Positions 31,371 through 41,761 of a stretch of 64,000 nt of DNA are shown piece by piece. Every line of letters begins with the position of its first letter. Within the stretch, counting starts at the first letter, position 1. The translations under genes were made by a program, and so were the position numbers. The DNA comes from Myxococcales bacterium (GTDB lineage Bacteria; Myxococcota_A; UBA9042): contig CANLIC010000019.1 of the NCBI GenBank assembly GCA_947491025.1, positions 1 to 64,000 on the forward strand. The letters run 5' to 3'. The notes under the pieces are model-generated. The model did no database searches, had not been told where the DNA came from, and saw only the letters and a list, made by a program, of their open reading frames with translations.

Positions 31371-33731
31371 ATGTCACAGCGCAGACCGTGGATCGCGAGG
31401 ACGCCCGCTCACCACGACGCGCTCCTGCTCCGTGCGATCGCCGACCGGGCAGGGTGTCGCACGCTGCAAGCCCGCGCGAGCGGGTCGTCTAGGCCGCCTT
31501 GCCGCACCGGATGCATCGCGTCGCCGGCGGACCGGTGCGGCGTCTGGCCGTGGCTCGCGCAATGTCTTGCCCTAACGATGGTGGCGGCATGTAGCGCGCC
31601 CGAGGCCGAGCTCAGCGCCGACGCCGGGACGGTAGCCGGCGACACAAGCGGCGAAGTGCACGCCGACGACGCTGACGACGCCGACGGGGCCGAAGCGCAG
31701 GACGGCGCCGCTCGACGAGGCGACCACGACGTCACGGACGCCTCCGATCTGAGTGGCGACGGCGCCCAACTCGAAGACGGGGCTCTTGGCGATGGCGGCA
31801 CGCCAGCGGACGGCAGCGCGGTCGCCGACGTCACCTACTGCGACATCGGCGCTGACGCCGACGCCAACCCTGGCGACCTCGAAGACGCCGCCAACGACGG
31901 CGGCGATCTCGACGCCGAGCCGCAACCAGACATCGATGCCGTCGCCCCAGACGCGATTGGCGGCGACGCCGACGTGGTCGACGCTGTCGACGTTGGGCCG
32001 CCAGATGCCGACGCCACCGGCGACAACGCGAACACCGTCGAGCCGACGCCGACCGACGCTGCCGACGCGTCGGGTGACTCCAGCGGCGGCGCGGACGATG
32101 CCGATGTCGGCCCGCCGCCCAAGGTGACGCCCGTCGACCCACTCTCGTTGCCGCTGGCGCAGTTCACCGACGCGACCAAGGCCTACGGCGTCAGCCCGGA
32201 CACGATTCACCAGCCTTGCGTCGCGGTCGCCGACTTCGATGGCAACGGCCGCGATGACTTCGTCGTGGTCGAGCTGACCGGTCCCGGCAACAAGGCGACG
32301 ATCCAGACCCGCTTGCTCTCGGCCTCAGGCACAAAGGTCGTCGGCTCGCCCTTTGACGGCAGCACGATGCAGCCCAATTTCGGCTGTACCGCCGTGGACT
32401 TGAACTCCGACGGGCACCAGGACTTGCTCTTTGGCGGCTTCTCGGGCCTGTCGCTGTATCTCGGCGATGGCAAGGGCGGATTCGTCGACAAGAGCGCGCA
32501 GTGGCTGCCCTATTTGATGGACTTCGAGTCGTTCTCCGTCGTACCCGCAGATCTCGATGGCGACGGCGATCTCGACCTCTACGTCGGCGCTGGCTTCGCC
32601 CCCCCGAGCTGCCAGTCGCTGCAATGTGCCTATACGGACAGCGACCTGCTCTGCACCGTCAACCCACCGATCCCGAGCTGGCCGAACCTTCAGGACCGGG
32701 TGCTGATTCAGGGCGCGACGCCGCCACTGGTCGATGAGACGCCCAAGTGGAACGTCCCGGGCAGCGGCACCCAGACTGTCGCCGCCGCGCTCGACGTCGA
32801 CGGCGATGGCAAGGTCGACATGCTCGTCGCCGACGACTTCGGCAGCGCTCGCATCCTCCGCAACCTGGGCGCGACGTTCGTCAGCTACGATGTCAACGTC
32901 GGGTTGCACCCCTACTCCGGCGCGATGGGGTGGACCGCCGCCGACTTCGACGGCGACCTCTTGCCGGACCTTGTGATCGCCGAGTCGGGGCCGACGCCGA
33001 TCTACCGGCAGCTGCCAAAGCCGGGACCAGGGTTGCCCTTTCAGTTCGAGGATATCGGTTGGAAGTACGACAGCTGGGGGCCCCACTGGACCGCCAGCTC
33101 GTGGTCGCCGATCGCGGCCGACTTTGACCACGACGGCCAAGAAGACCTGTTGATCGCCAACGCCTCTCACGTCACCGCCGAGATGGCCTCCAATCCGGCG
33201 CAACTCTGCGCCCTGAGCCAACAGGCTGGCGTGGACTCGCTTTTCGTCGGCCTGCCCAGCGTCGACGTCCTCCTGCTCCGCCAGGCCGACGGCTCGGCCA
33301 AAGCGCATCGCCTGGTCGGCGGCAAGCACGCGCACATCATCATCGTCGAGCAGCGCGAGATCGACCTCGACGACGACGGCGACCTCGACCTGGTCCAGAC
33401 CCGGCCGGGCCCGCAGATGATGACGTCGCAGGTGCGCATCCTGCGCAACGATCTGGTCAAGAAGGGCGGTAGTGTCCGTGTCCGCCTGAAGGGCAAGGCC
33501 GGCAACCTCGACGCCCTCGGCGCCAAGGTCTATGCCACCATCGGCGGCAAGGTACGCGTGCGGTGGCTCTTCGGAAGCGGCGCCTTCGGAGGCTTGCCCG
33601 CCCGCGTGGCCCATTTCGGCCTCGGCTCCGCAAAAGAGGCCAAGGACGTCAAGGTGATCTGGCCCGACGGCAAGGAGACGGCGCTCGGTGTCATCCCGGC
33701 CGGCAACGCCGTCGTCGCCAAGTGGCCGTAG
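31371..33731 (+). CDS. FG-GAP/VCBS-repeat lipoprotein with ASPIC/UnbV C-terminal domain
   Basis: This 786-residue protein has an unusual basic N-terminal extension of about 50 residues before the hydrophobic signal core and lipobox (VAAC, Cys74). A highly acidic Asp/Ala-rich linker follows (about 78-250), then a beta-propeller of FG-GAP repeats with at least seven calcium-type loops (for example DFDGNGRDD, DLDGDGDLD, DVDGDGKVD). The final 90 residues match ASPIC/UnbV (WLFGSGAFGG, VKVIWPDGKE). It is probably a calcium-bound surface adhesion or scaffold protein. The start at 31371 has a strong GAGGAGG; I found no in-frame start nearer the signal core. Confidence 0.85.
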   Translation: MSQRRPWIARTPAHHDALLLRAIADRAGCRTLQARASGSSRPPCRTGCIASPADRCGVWPWLAQCLALTMVAACSAPEAELSADAGTVAGDTSGEVHADDADDADGAEAQDGAARRGDHDVTDASDLSGDGAQLEDGALGDGGTPADGSAVADVTYCDIGADADANPGDLEDAANDGGDLDAEPQPDIDAVAPDAIGGDADVVDAVDVGPPDADATGDNANTVEPTPTDAADASGDSSGGADDADVGPPPKVTPVDPLSLPLAQFTDATKAYGVSPDTIHQPCVAVADFDGNGRDDFVVVELTGPGNKATIQTRLLSASGTKVVGSPFDGSTMQPNFGCTAVDLNSDGHQDLLFGGFSGLSLYLGDGKGGFVDKSAQWLPYLMDFESFSVVPADLDGDGDLDLYVGAGFAPPSCQSLQCAYTDSDLLCTVNPPIPSWPNLQDRVLIQGATPPLVDETPKWNVPGSGTQTVAAALDVDGDGKVDMLVADDFGSARILRNLGATFVSYDVNVGLHPYSGAMGWTAADFDGDLLPDLVIAESGPTPIYRQLPKPGPGLPFQFEDIGWKYDSWGPHWTASSWSPIAADFDHDGQEDLLIANASHVTAEMASNPAQLCALSQQAGVDSLFVGLPSVDVLLLRQADGSAKAHRLVGGKHAHIIIVEQREIDLDDDGDLDLVQTRPGPQMMTSQVRILRNDLVKKGGSVRVRLKGKAGNLDALGAKVYATIGGKVRVRWLFGSGAFGGLPARVAHFGLGSAKEAKDVKVIWPDGKETALGVIPAGNAVVAKWP

Positions 33732-33781
33732 GAGGAGGGGCTTCTGGCCGTCTCTGGCAGCTCCCACGCCGCAGTGATGAC

Positions 33782-33803
33782 CACGCCGCCTTTGCGCGGC
33801 GTG
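33782..33803 (+). terminator. Possible terminator hairpin after the UnbV gene
   Basis: Eight-base perfect arms (CACGCCGC / GCGGCGTG) with a 6-base loop lie between the UnbV stop and the tRNA promoter. There is no U-run, so termination is uncertain. Confidence 0.4.
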
Positions 33804-33825
33804 CGCGATGCGGCCGCGAGAGGCC

Positions 33826-33853
33826 TTGACAGCGACGGCTGGCCGCCTAAGCT
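33826..33853 (+). promoter_or_regulatory. Predicted tRNA cluster promoter
   Basis: TTGACA (33826-33831), 16 bases, then TAAGCT (33848-33853), about 43 bases upstream of tRNA-His. Confidence 0.6.
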
Positions 33854-33896
33854 GCCCGCCCGGTCGCCGCTGCGTGCGGCACCGACGGGCCCGCTG

Positions 33897-33969
33897 GTGG
33901 ATGTAGCTCAGTCGGTAGAGCGCAGGATTGTGATTCCTGATGTCGTGGGTTCAAGCCCCATCATCCACC
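33897..33969 (+). tRNA. tRNA-His (GTG)
   Basis: The cloverleaf has acceptor GTGGATG/CATCCAC, anticodon stem CAGGA/TCCTG and loop TTGTGAT with anticodon GTG. The base before the acceptor is G (33896) and the discriminator is C (33969), the G-1:C73 pair that marks tRNA-His. CCA is not encoded; CCC follows. Confidence 0.97.
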
Positions 33970-34127
33970 CCCGCGCGCGCAACCCCAGAGCGGGCTGGCT
34001 CTCTCGATCGCGACGATACCCTCTCCGCCAAGGCCTCCCCGGGTCGCGGCAGGGCGCACAGCCTCCTAGGCTGAATGCGCTTTCGCTGCGGACCAGAGAG
34101 ACCTTGGCACGCGCCAGCCATCGCCCT

Positions 34128-34204
34128 GCGCCCGTAGCTCAGTTGGATAGAGCTCCGGACTTCGAATCCGTAGGTCGCAGGTTCGACTCCTGCCGGGCGC
34201 GCCA
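34128..34204 (+). tRNA. tRNA-Arg (TCG)
   Basis: Acceptor GCGCCCG/CGGGCGC, anticodon loop CTTCGAA (anticodon TCG), T-stem GCAGG/CCTGC. The terminal CCA is encoded. The first anticodon-stem pair is a C-T mismatch. Confidence 0.95.
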
Positions 34205-34295
34205 GCCGCAACACGCTGGCCTCCGCGAGGTCAGCTAGGCGCGGCGCGAGCCGCCAACCTTCGGGTGAGCGGTGAGAGGGCGCTTCCCGTCCCAC

Positions 34296-34370
34296 GGCCC
34301 TGTAGCTCAATGGTAGAGCATCGGACTCTTAATCCGTTGGTTGAAGGTTCGAGTCCTTCCGGGGTCACCA
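34296..34370 (+). tRNA. tRNA-Lys (CTT)
   Basis: Acceptor GGCCCTG/CGGGGTC with two G-T pairs, anticodon loop CTCTTAA (anticodon CTT), T-stem GAAGG/CCTTC, CCA encoded. Confidence 0.95.
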
Positions 34371-34386
34371 AAGGGGAAGCGTACAG

Positions 34387-34419
34387 AGCCCTCGGCGCCA
34401 GCGCCGGGGGCTTTGTGCT
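34387..34419 (+). terminator. Intrinsic terminator after tRNA-Lys
   Basis: An 11-bp stem (one G-T pair) with loop CCAG spans 34387-34412 and is followed by TTTGTGCT counting the last arm base. It would end the His-Arg-Lys transcript and separate it from tRNA-Leu. Confidence 0.65.
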
Positions 34420-34526
34420 ATCTGCCTCGTGCGGGCGCGCGCTCGGCCGGTGCACCAGGCGGTCACTGTGCCGAGCGCTGACCCGGGCTGTTGTGACGCC
34501 GCGCGGGCGCCTCCAGTTGGCTCCAC

Positions 34527-34610
34527 GCGAGAGTGGCGGAATCGGTAGACGCACCAGATTTAGGTTCTGGCGCCCGGCTGGGCGTGGGGGTTCAAGTCCC
34601 CCCTCTCGCA
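34527..34610 (+). tRNA. tRNA-Leu (TAG)
   Basis: Acceptor GCGAGAG/CTCTCGC, anticodon loop TTTAGGT (anticodon TAG), a long variable arm and T-stem GGGGG/CCCCC around TTCAAGT, all typical of tRNA-Leu. CCA is not encoded. It lies about 60 bp upstream of tig and could share its transcript. Confidence 0.95.
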
Positions 34611-34671
34611 CCCGCACCGCAGCCGAGGTCGTGCAGGATCGCCGCGTCACGGCGCGCCGTTGGAGGAGATG

Positions 34672-36111
34672 ATGCAGGTCGCGGTAGAGGCGCTCGGCGC
34701 CAGCAGGCGCCAGATGATCACCGTGGTTCCGGCGCCACAGGTGAGCGCAGCCTTTGAGGCCGCGCTCCGCAAGCTTGGCGCCAAGGTCAAGGTGCCGGGT
34801 TTTCGGCCCGGCAAGGTCCCGAGGCAGATGCTTGAGCGGCGCTACGCCGGCTACCTCCGCGAGGAGGTGATCGAGGCCGTGTTGCCGAGCCACCTGCGCG
34901 CGGCCCTTGCCCAAGCGGGGGCGCAGCCTCTCGAGCAGCCGACCCTCGCCGAGGTCGGCGATGTGCGGCCGGGCGAGGGCCTGGAGCTGCGCTTCCTCTA
35001 CGAAGAGATGCCGCACTTCGAGTTGCGTGGCGTCGAGCCGACGGAGCTCGAGGTGACCGAGGTCTTCGTCGATGACGAGGACATCGAGGCTGAGTTGACC
35101 GCGCGCGCCGAGGCGCAGGCGACCACGGCGCCCTGCGAGGAGCCGGCGGCGCTCGGCGACTCGGTGACGATGCAGCTGACGTTGACCACCGCCGATGGGC
35201 TGAGCGAGTCCGAGTACCAAACGGGGACTTTGGGTGACGCCCAGGCCTATTGGACACCGCTGGCCCTGGGCCGGCGAGGCGGTGAGGCGATCGACGGATC
35301 GATCGAGGTGCCGGAGGGCCAAGCCGGCGCCGTGGGTGGCCACCTCGCGCAGGCCAGCGGAACCATCCACGCCGTCAGCCGCCGCGTCGTGCCGAATCGC
35401 GCTGCGCTCGCGGCGGCGCTCGGCCACGCGGACGACGCGGCGATGGTGCAGGCCATTCGGACCGATCTCGAGCAGCAGGCCGCGACCGCCAACCAGCAGC
35501 GGCGCGAGGGCGCGGCGCTTGGGCACGTGATCGCCGCCTCCGGGATCGAGCTGCCCGAGGCGTTGGTCCGCCACGCCACCTCGGCCCACATCGCCGGTCT
35601 ATTCGGCAGCGAGCCGAGCGACAGCCCGAAGTTCCGTAAGGTAGTCGACCTCTTGGCGCAGATGGTGCGTCCACAGGTGGTGGAGGGCCTTCAGCACACG
35701 CTGCTGGCCGAGCGGCTGGTCACGACCTTGGGCATCGAGGTCAGCGACGATGAGGTCAAGGCGGCTGCCGCTGCGGCCGCGGCGCGGGCTCAGGGCCCCG
35801 CCGGCGCCGATGAGGCTGGCGAGCCCGGCGAGACCCCGAGTGACGAAGAAGCGCGGCTGCGCCACACCGTCGCTAGCGAGAAGGCCACTGCGGCGCTCGT
35901 CGCGCAGATGTCGTTCGTCATCCGCGATCGCGTCCCGTGGCGAGAGCGCGCCAAGCGCAGCGCGCCGCCGGCACACGGCCAGGCCGCTCATGTGCACGGC
36001 CCGGACTGCGACCACGATCATGACCACGACGACCACGTGGGCCACGCGCATGGCCACGACCATGATGATGAAACGGGCGGGTCATCTACGGCCGCGCTCG
36101 TCGGGGCGTAA
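34672..36111 (+). CDS. tig: Trigger factor (ribosome-associated chaperone and prolyl isomerase)
   Basis: This 479-residue protein has the ribosome-binding N-domain with the signature loop VPGFRPGKVPRQML (about residues 40-60), a central FKBP-type isomerase region (about 155-240) and a helical C-domain. Trigger factor meets nascent chains at the ribosome exit. The last 45 residues are unusual: a His/Asp-rich tail (about 435-468) with some dozen histidines and a Cys that could bind metal. I chose the second of two adjacent ATGs (34672) for its spacing to GGAGG. It leads the tig-clpP-clpX-lon block. Confidence 0.93.
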   Translation: MQVAVEALGASRRQMITVVPAPQVSAAFEAALRKLGAKVKVPGFRPGKVPRQMLERRYAGYLREEVIEAVLPSHLRAALAQAGAQPLEQPTLAEVGDVRPGEGLELRFLYEEMPHFELRGVEPTELEVTEVFVDDEDIEAELTARAEAQATTAPCEEPAALGDSVTMQLTLTTADGLSESEYQTGTLGDAQAYWTPLALGRRGGEAIDGSIEVPEGQAGAVGGHLAQASGTIHAVSRRVVPNRAALAAALGHADDAAMVQAIRTDLEQQAATANQQRREGAALGHVIAASGIELPEALVRHATSAHIAGLFGSEPSDSPKFRKVVDLLAQMVRPQVVEGLQHTLLAERLVTTLGIEVSDDEVKAAAAAAAARAQGPAGADEAGEPGETPSDEEARLRHTVASEKATAALVAQMSFVIRDRVPWRERAKRSAPPAHGQAAHVHGPDCDHDHDHDDHVGHAHGHDHDDETGGSSTAALVGA

Positions 36112-36193
36112 GCAGTAGCCGAACGGCGAGGCGCCTGCACGCACGCGGCGTGTCCGTCCCGACCGCCAGCTTTTTCGGAATGGAGGGGACGAC

Positions 36194-36808
36194 ATGGCAT
36201 GGGTGATACCGACGGTGATCGAGACGACGCCCCGCGGTGAGCGCGAGTGGGGCATCTACTCGCGCTTGCTCCGCGACCGCATCATCTTCCTCGGCACAGA
36301 GGTCACCGATCCGCTCGCCAACTCCATCATCGCCCAGCTGCTGGTGCTGGACAGCGAGGACCCGAAGAAAGAGATCTCGCTCTACATCAATTCGCCGGGC
36401 GGGTCGGTCTCCGCCGGCTTGGCCATCTACGACACCATGCAGTACGTCTCTGCGCCGGTGTCGACGATTTGCATTGGCCAGGCGGCCTCGATGGGCGCCG
36501 TCCTGCTGGCCGCTGGCGCCCCGGGGCGGCGTTTCGCGCTGCCGCATGCGCGGGTGATGCTGCACCAGCCGCTCGGCGGATTCTCCGGCCAGGTCAGCGA
36601 CATCGACATCGCCGCCCGCGAGATGCTGCACATCAAGACCCTGATGAACGACATCATCGCCCGCCACACCGGTCAGACCGTCGAGAAGATCAAGTCCGAT
36701 ACCGATCGCGACTTCTACCTCAGCGCTGACGAGGCCGTCGCCTACGGCGTCCTCGACGCGGTGGTGCGCCGCGACAAGCACGCCGACACTGCCGCCAAGG
36801 ATCGCTGA
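36194..36808 (+). CDS. clpP: ATP-dependent Clp protease proteolytic subunit
   Basis: This 204-residue serine protease forms the ClpP tetradecamer. The catalytic Ser99 (GQAASMGA) and His124 (RVMLHQP) are visible, and the Asp lies in the DTDRDFYLS region. The N-terminal segment matches processed ClpP ([12 protein letters not shown]). GGAGGGG precedes the ATG. It lies between tig and its ATPase partner clpX. Confidence 0.98.
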   Translation: MAWVIPTVIETTPRGEREWGIYSRLLRDRIIFLGTEVTDPLANSIIAQLLVLDSEDPKKEISLYINSPGGSVSAGLAIYDTMQYVSAPVSTICIGQAASMGAVLLAAGAPGRRFALPHARVMLHQPLGGFSGQVSDIDIAAREMLHIKTLMNDIIARHTGQTVEKIKSDTDRDFYLSADEAVAYGVLDAVVRRDKHADTAAKDR

Positions 36809-36826
36809 GCAACTGCTCTGCATTTT

Positions 36827-36856
36827 TTGACGGGCGCGCGCCGCGATTCGTACTAT
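36827..36856 (+). promoter_or_regulatory. Predicted clpX promoter
   Basis: TTGACG (36827-36832), 18 bases, then TACTAT (36851-36856), about 70 bases upstream of clpX. The -35 overlaps a T6 run just after clpP, so clpX may also be transcribed independently of clpP. Confidence 0.5.
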
Positions 36857-36929
36857 CGTGGCGTAACGGCCGCTGGGCCGCCGCGGCGCCGGGCAGGGCT
36901 TGGAACCGACAACCGATGGACGGTAGACG

Positions 36930-38183
36930 ATGAGCGACCGGCGACGTGACAGCGGCAACCTGAGTTGCTCCTTCTGCGGCAAGAGCCAAAAGGAGGTGAA
37001 GAAGCTCATCGCTGGACCCTCGGTCTACATCTGCGACGAGTGCATTCAGCTCTGCAACGACATCATCGCCGAAGAGGTGGACCGCGACGACAAGACCCTG
37101 ACCCTCAGCGCCGTGCCCAAGCCTCGCGACCTGCGACGCATTTTGGACGAGTACGTCGTCGGCCAGGATACCGCCAAGAAGGTGCTCTCGGTCGCCGTCT
37201 ACAACCACTACAAGCGCATCGACTTCAAGGGCGGCAAGCGCAACGAGGTCGAGCTGCAGAAGTCGAACGTGCTGCTCATCGGGCCCACCGGCTCCGGCAA
37301 GACGCTGTTGGCCCAGACGCTCGCGCGCGTGCTCAAGGTCCCCTTCACCATCGTCGACGCGACAACCCTGACCGAGGCGGGCTACGTCGGCGAAGACGTC
37401 GAGAACATCATCGTCCGCCTGCTCGAGGCCGCCGACCACAACCTTGAGGCGGCGATGCGCGGCATCGTCTACATCGACGAGGTCGACAAGATCACGCGCA
37501 AGTCGGAAAACCCGAGCATCACCCGTGACGTGTCAGGCGAGGGGGTCCAGCAGGCGCTCCTCAAGATCCTCGAGGGGACCGTCGCCAACGTACCGCCCAA
37601 AGGCGGCCGGAAGCACCCGCAGCAGGAGTTCATCCAGGTCGACACGACGAACATCCTGTTTATCTGCGGTGGCGCTTTCTCGGGGCTCGACAAGATCGTC
37701 GAGCGACGCGTCGGCAAGAAGTCGATCGGCTTTGGCAAGGAGAACGCGGTGACGGCGCCAGCGGACGTGACCTCGCTCTTGGCCCAAGTGCAGCCCGAAG
37801 ACCTCCTGAAGTTCGGCATGATCCCCGAGTTCGTCGGCCGCTTGCCCGTGGTCGCGACGCTGACGGAGCTCGACGAGGAGGCGCTGGTCCAGATCCTGGT
37901 TGAGCCCAAGAATGCGCTTGCCAAGCAGTACAAGCGGCTCTTCGAGATGGACGGCATCAGCCTGGAGTTCACCGCTGAGGCCATGCGGGCGGCGGCTCGG
38001 CGCGCCATTGAGCTCAAAACCGGGGCCCGCGGTCTGCGCGCGATCATGGAGACCGCCATGCTCGATGTGATGTACGACCTGCCCGGCCGCGACAACGTGC
38101 AGGAAGTCGTCATCAACGAAGAGACGATCATGCACAACAAGTACCCGCTGGTCGGCCTCAAGGCGGAGGCGCAGTCGGCCTGA
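36930..38183 (+). CDS. clpX: ClpX unfoldase, ATPase subunit of the Clp protease
   Basis: This 417-residue protein has the N-terminal C4 zinc domain (CSFC and CDEC pairs), an AAA+ core with Walker A GPTGSGKT (about residue 117), Walker [10 protein letters not shown] and the sensor 2 region [10 protein letters not shown]. The ClpP-contact loop region is present ([10 protein letters not shown] context). It unfolds tagged substrates and feeds them to ClpP. Confidence 0.98.
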   Translation: MSDRRRDSGNLSCSFCGKSQKEVKKLIAGPSVYICDECIQLCNDIIAEEVDRDDKTLTLSAVPKPRDLRRILDEYVVGQDTAKKVLSVAVYNHYKRIDFKGGKRNEVELQKSNVLLIGPTGSGKTLLAQTLARVLKVPFTIVDATTLTEAGYVGEDVENIIVRLLEAADHNLEAAMRGIVYIDEVDKITRKSENPSITRDVSGEGVQQALLKILEGTVANVPPKGGRKHPQQEFIQVDTTNILFICGGAFSGLDKIVERRVGKKSIGFGKENAVTAPADVTSLLAQVQPEDLLKFGMIPEFVGRLPVVATLTELDEEALVQILVEPKNALAKQYKRLFEMDGISLEFTAEAMRAAARRAIELKTGARGLRAIMETAMLDVMYDLPGRDNVQEVVINEETIMHNKYPLVGLKAEAQSA

Positions 38184-38232
38184 TTGCGCCCCGCGCCGGC
38201 CCTGTCGCGTGCTCCGTGCCCGCGGCGGCGGC

Positions 38233-38262
38233 GTTGAAGAGAAAAGCCCGCTGTCCCACGTT
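38233..38262 (+). promoter_or_regulatory. Possible heat-shock (RpoH-type) promoter of lon
   Basis: GTTGAAG (38233-38239), 15 bases, then CCCACGTT (38255-38262) resembles the CTTGAA / CCCATnT consensus of sigma-32. It is about 57 bases upstream of lon, a gene under heat-shock control in many bacteria. Confidence 0.35.
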
Positions 38263-38318
38263 CGATCCTGATCGGGGCATACGGACTGGCGCGCGAGACG
38301 CGCTGGAATGGAGTTCGG

Positions 38319-40712
<2,394 letters not shown>

Positions 40713-40783
40713 GCCGCAGGCGCCCTGGGATGCACCGCGGCGTCCTTGGCGATGGGGTCCCGCCGGTCGTCTCGCCTCCAGCG

Positions 40784-41761
40784 TCAGGCGGTGCCGGCGC
40801 AGTAGGACCAGCACAGCCGCGCCGCAACGCGTGCCGTGGCTCCATCGCGATCGAAGCGCGGCGTCAGGCCGTAGATCCCAAAGGTCTTGGGCTTTTCCAA
40901 CGAGCCCGCCATCGCCGCAGCGCGGAGCAGGGGCCGGAGATCGACGCCCGTGGCAGAAGGCTCACTGACGCCTGGCGCGACCGCTTGTGACAGCGCCCCG
41001 AGATCGATGGAGACCGTCAGGCCATCGACCCGTTCAGCGAGGCCGCAGATGCGCGTCGACAAGTCGACGCTTTCGGTCTCCGGCAGCTCGATCGACTCGA
41101 TGGCCTGACCCCGCAGAAAGCGCATGTGTTGCCAAGGGGTCAGCGCCGGTTGGGCGCCGAAGTGCAGGACATCGTCGGCGACGAGGCCCGCCGCTTTTTC
41201 GCGCAGCAGCCGCCGCAAGGCCGTCTGGTGCGTGGGCTCACCTTCGTGCGCCGCTACGTCGGGGCAGGCATCCACGACCACCAAGCCCAGCCGCGGCGTG
41301 TCGGGCGTCCGGTCGCGCCGCAGACGGCGGGCGAGGCCCAGCACCTCGCCGTAGAGCGAGTCGTGGCCGCCGCCGACGAGGCAAAGGCGCGCTGCAGGGA
41401 AGCGGCCCATCAGCACGTCGACGACCTCCATCAGCCTGGCGTGTGTCTCTTCGCTGCGGCCGGCGCTGAGCAAGTCGCCAGCGTCGAGCACGGTGCCCTC
41501 CGCCCACCCCTCCGGCGCCACGAGCCGGAAGAAGGCGTCGCGAAAGCGCTGCGGGCCGTCTGCCGCGCCGATGCGGCCACCGCCAAGGCCGACACCGCGA
41601 TCGCAGGCCACGCCGAGCAAGATGGCGCGCACGGTCTCTTGCCGCGGATCGCCGTCGAGCTGCACCACCTTGGCGCCGATGTGGTCTTCGCGAAGCCGGC
41701 GCCCGCCGCCGAGACGCCGGTTGGTGTCATGGCGAACGTAGCGAAGCGTATCTTCACTCAT
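40784..41761 (-). CDS. Ureohydrolase (arginase/agmatinase/HutG) family protein with degenerate metal site
   Basis: This 325-residue protein aligns along its length with the arginase/formimidoylglutamase fold: GGGHDSLYG (first metal His), VVVDACPD at the DAHxD position, and SIDLGALSQAVAPGVSEP at the SxDxDxxDP position. Two of the six usual metal ligands are changed: the His of DAHxD is Cys (TGC codon), and the second Asp of DxD is Gly (GGG codon). It may therefore be inactive or bind metal differently. The HutG-like APGVS ending hints at the formimidoylglutamase branch. The ATG at 41761 overlaps the upstream TPR gene by 8 bp. An upstream in-frame ATG adds only Arg/Pro-rich sequence that overlaps the neighbour. 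Confidence 0.8.
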   Translation of the reverse strand: MSEDTLRYVRHDTNRRLGGGRRLREDHIGAKVVQLDGDPRQETVRAILLGVACDRGVGLGGGRIGAADGPQRFRDAFFRLVAPEGWAEGTVLDAGDLLSAGRSEETHARLMEVVDVLMGRFPAARLCLVGGGHDSLYGEVLGLARRLRRDRTPDTPRLGLVVVDACPDVAAHEGEPTHQTALRRLLREKAAGLVADDVLHFGAQPALTPWQHMRFLRGQAIESIELPETESVDLSTRICGLAERVDGLTVSIDLGALSQAVAPGVSEPSATGVDLRPLLRAAAMAGSLEKPKTFGIYGLTPRFDRDGATARVAARLCWSYCAGTA

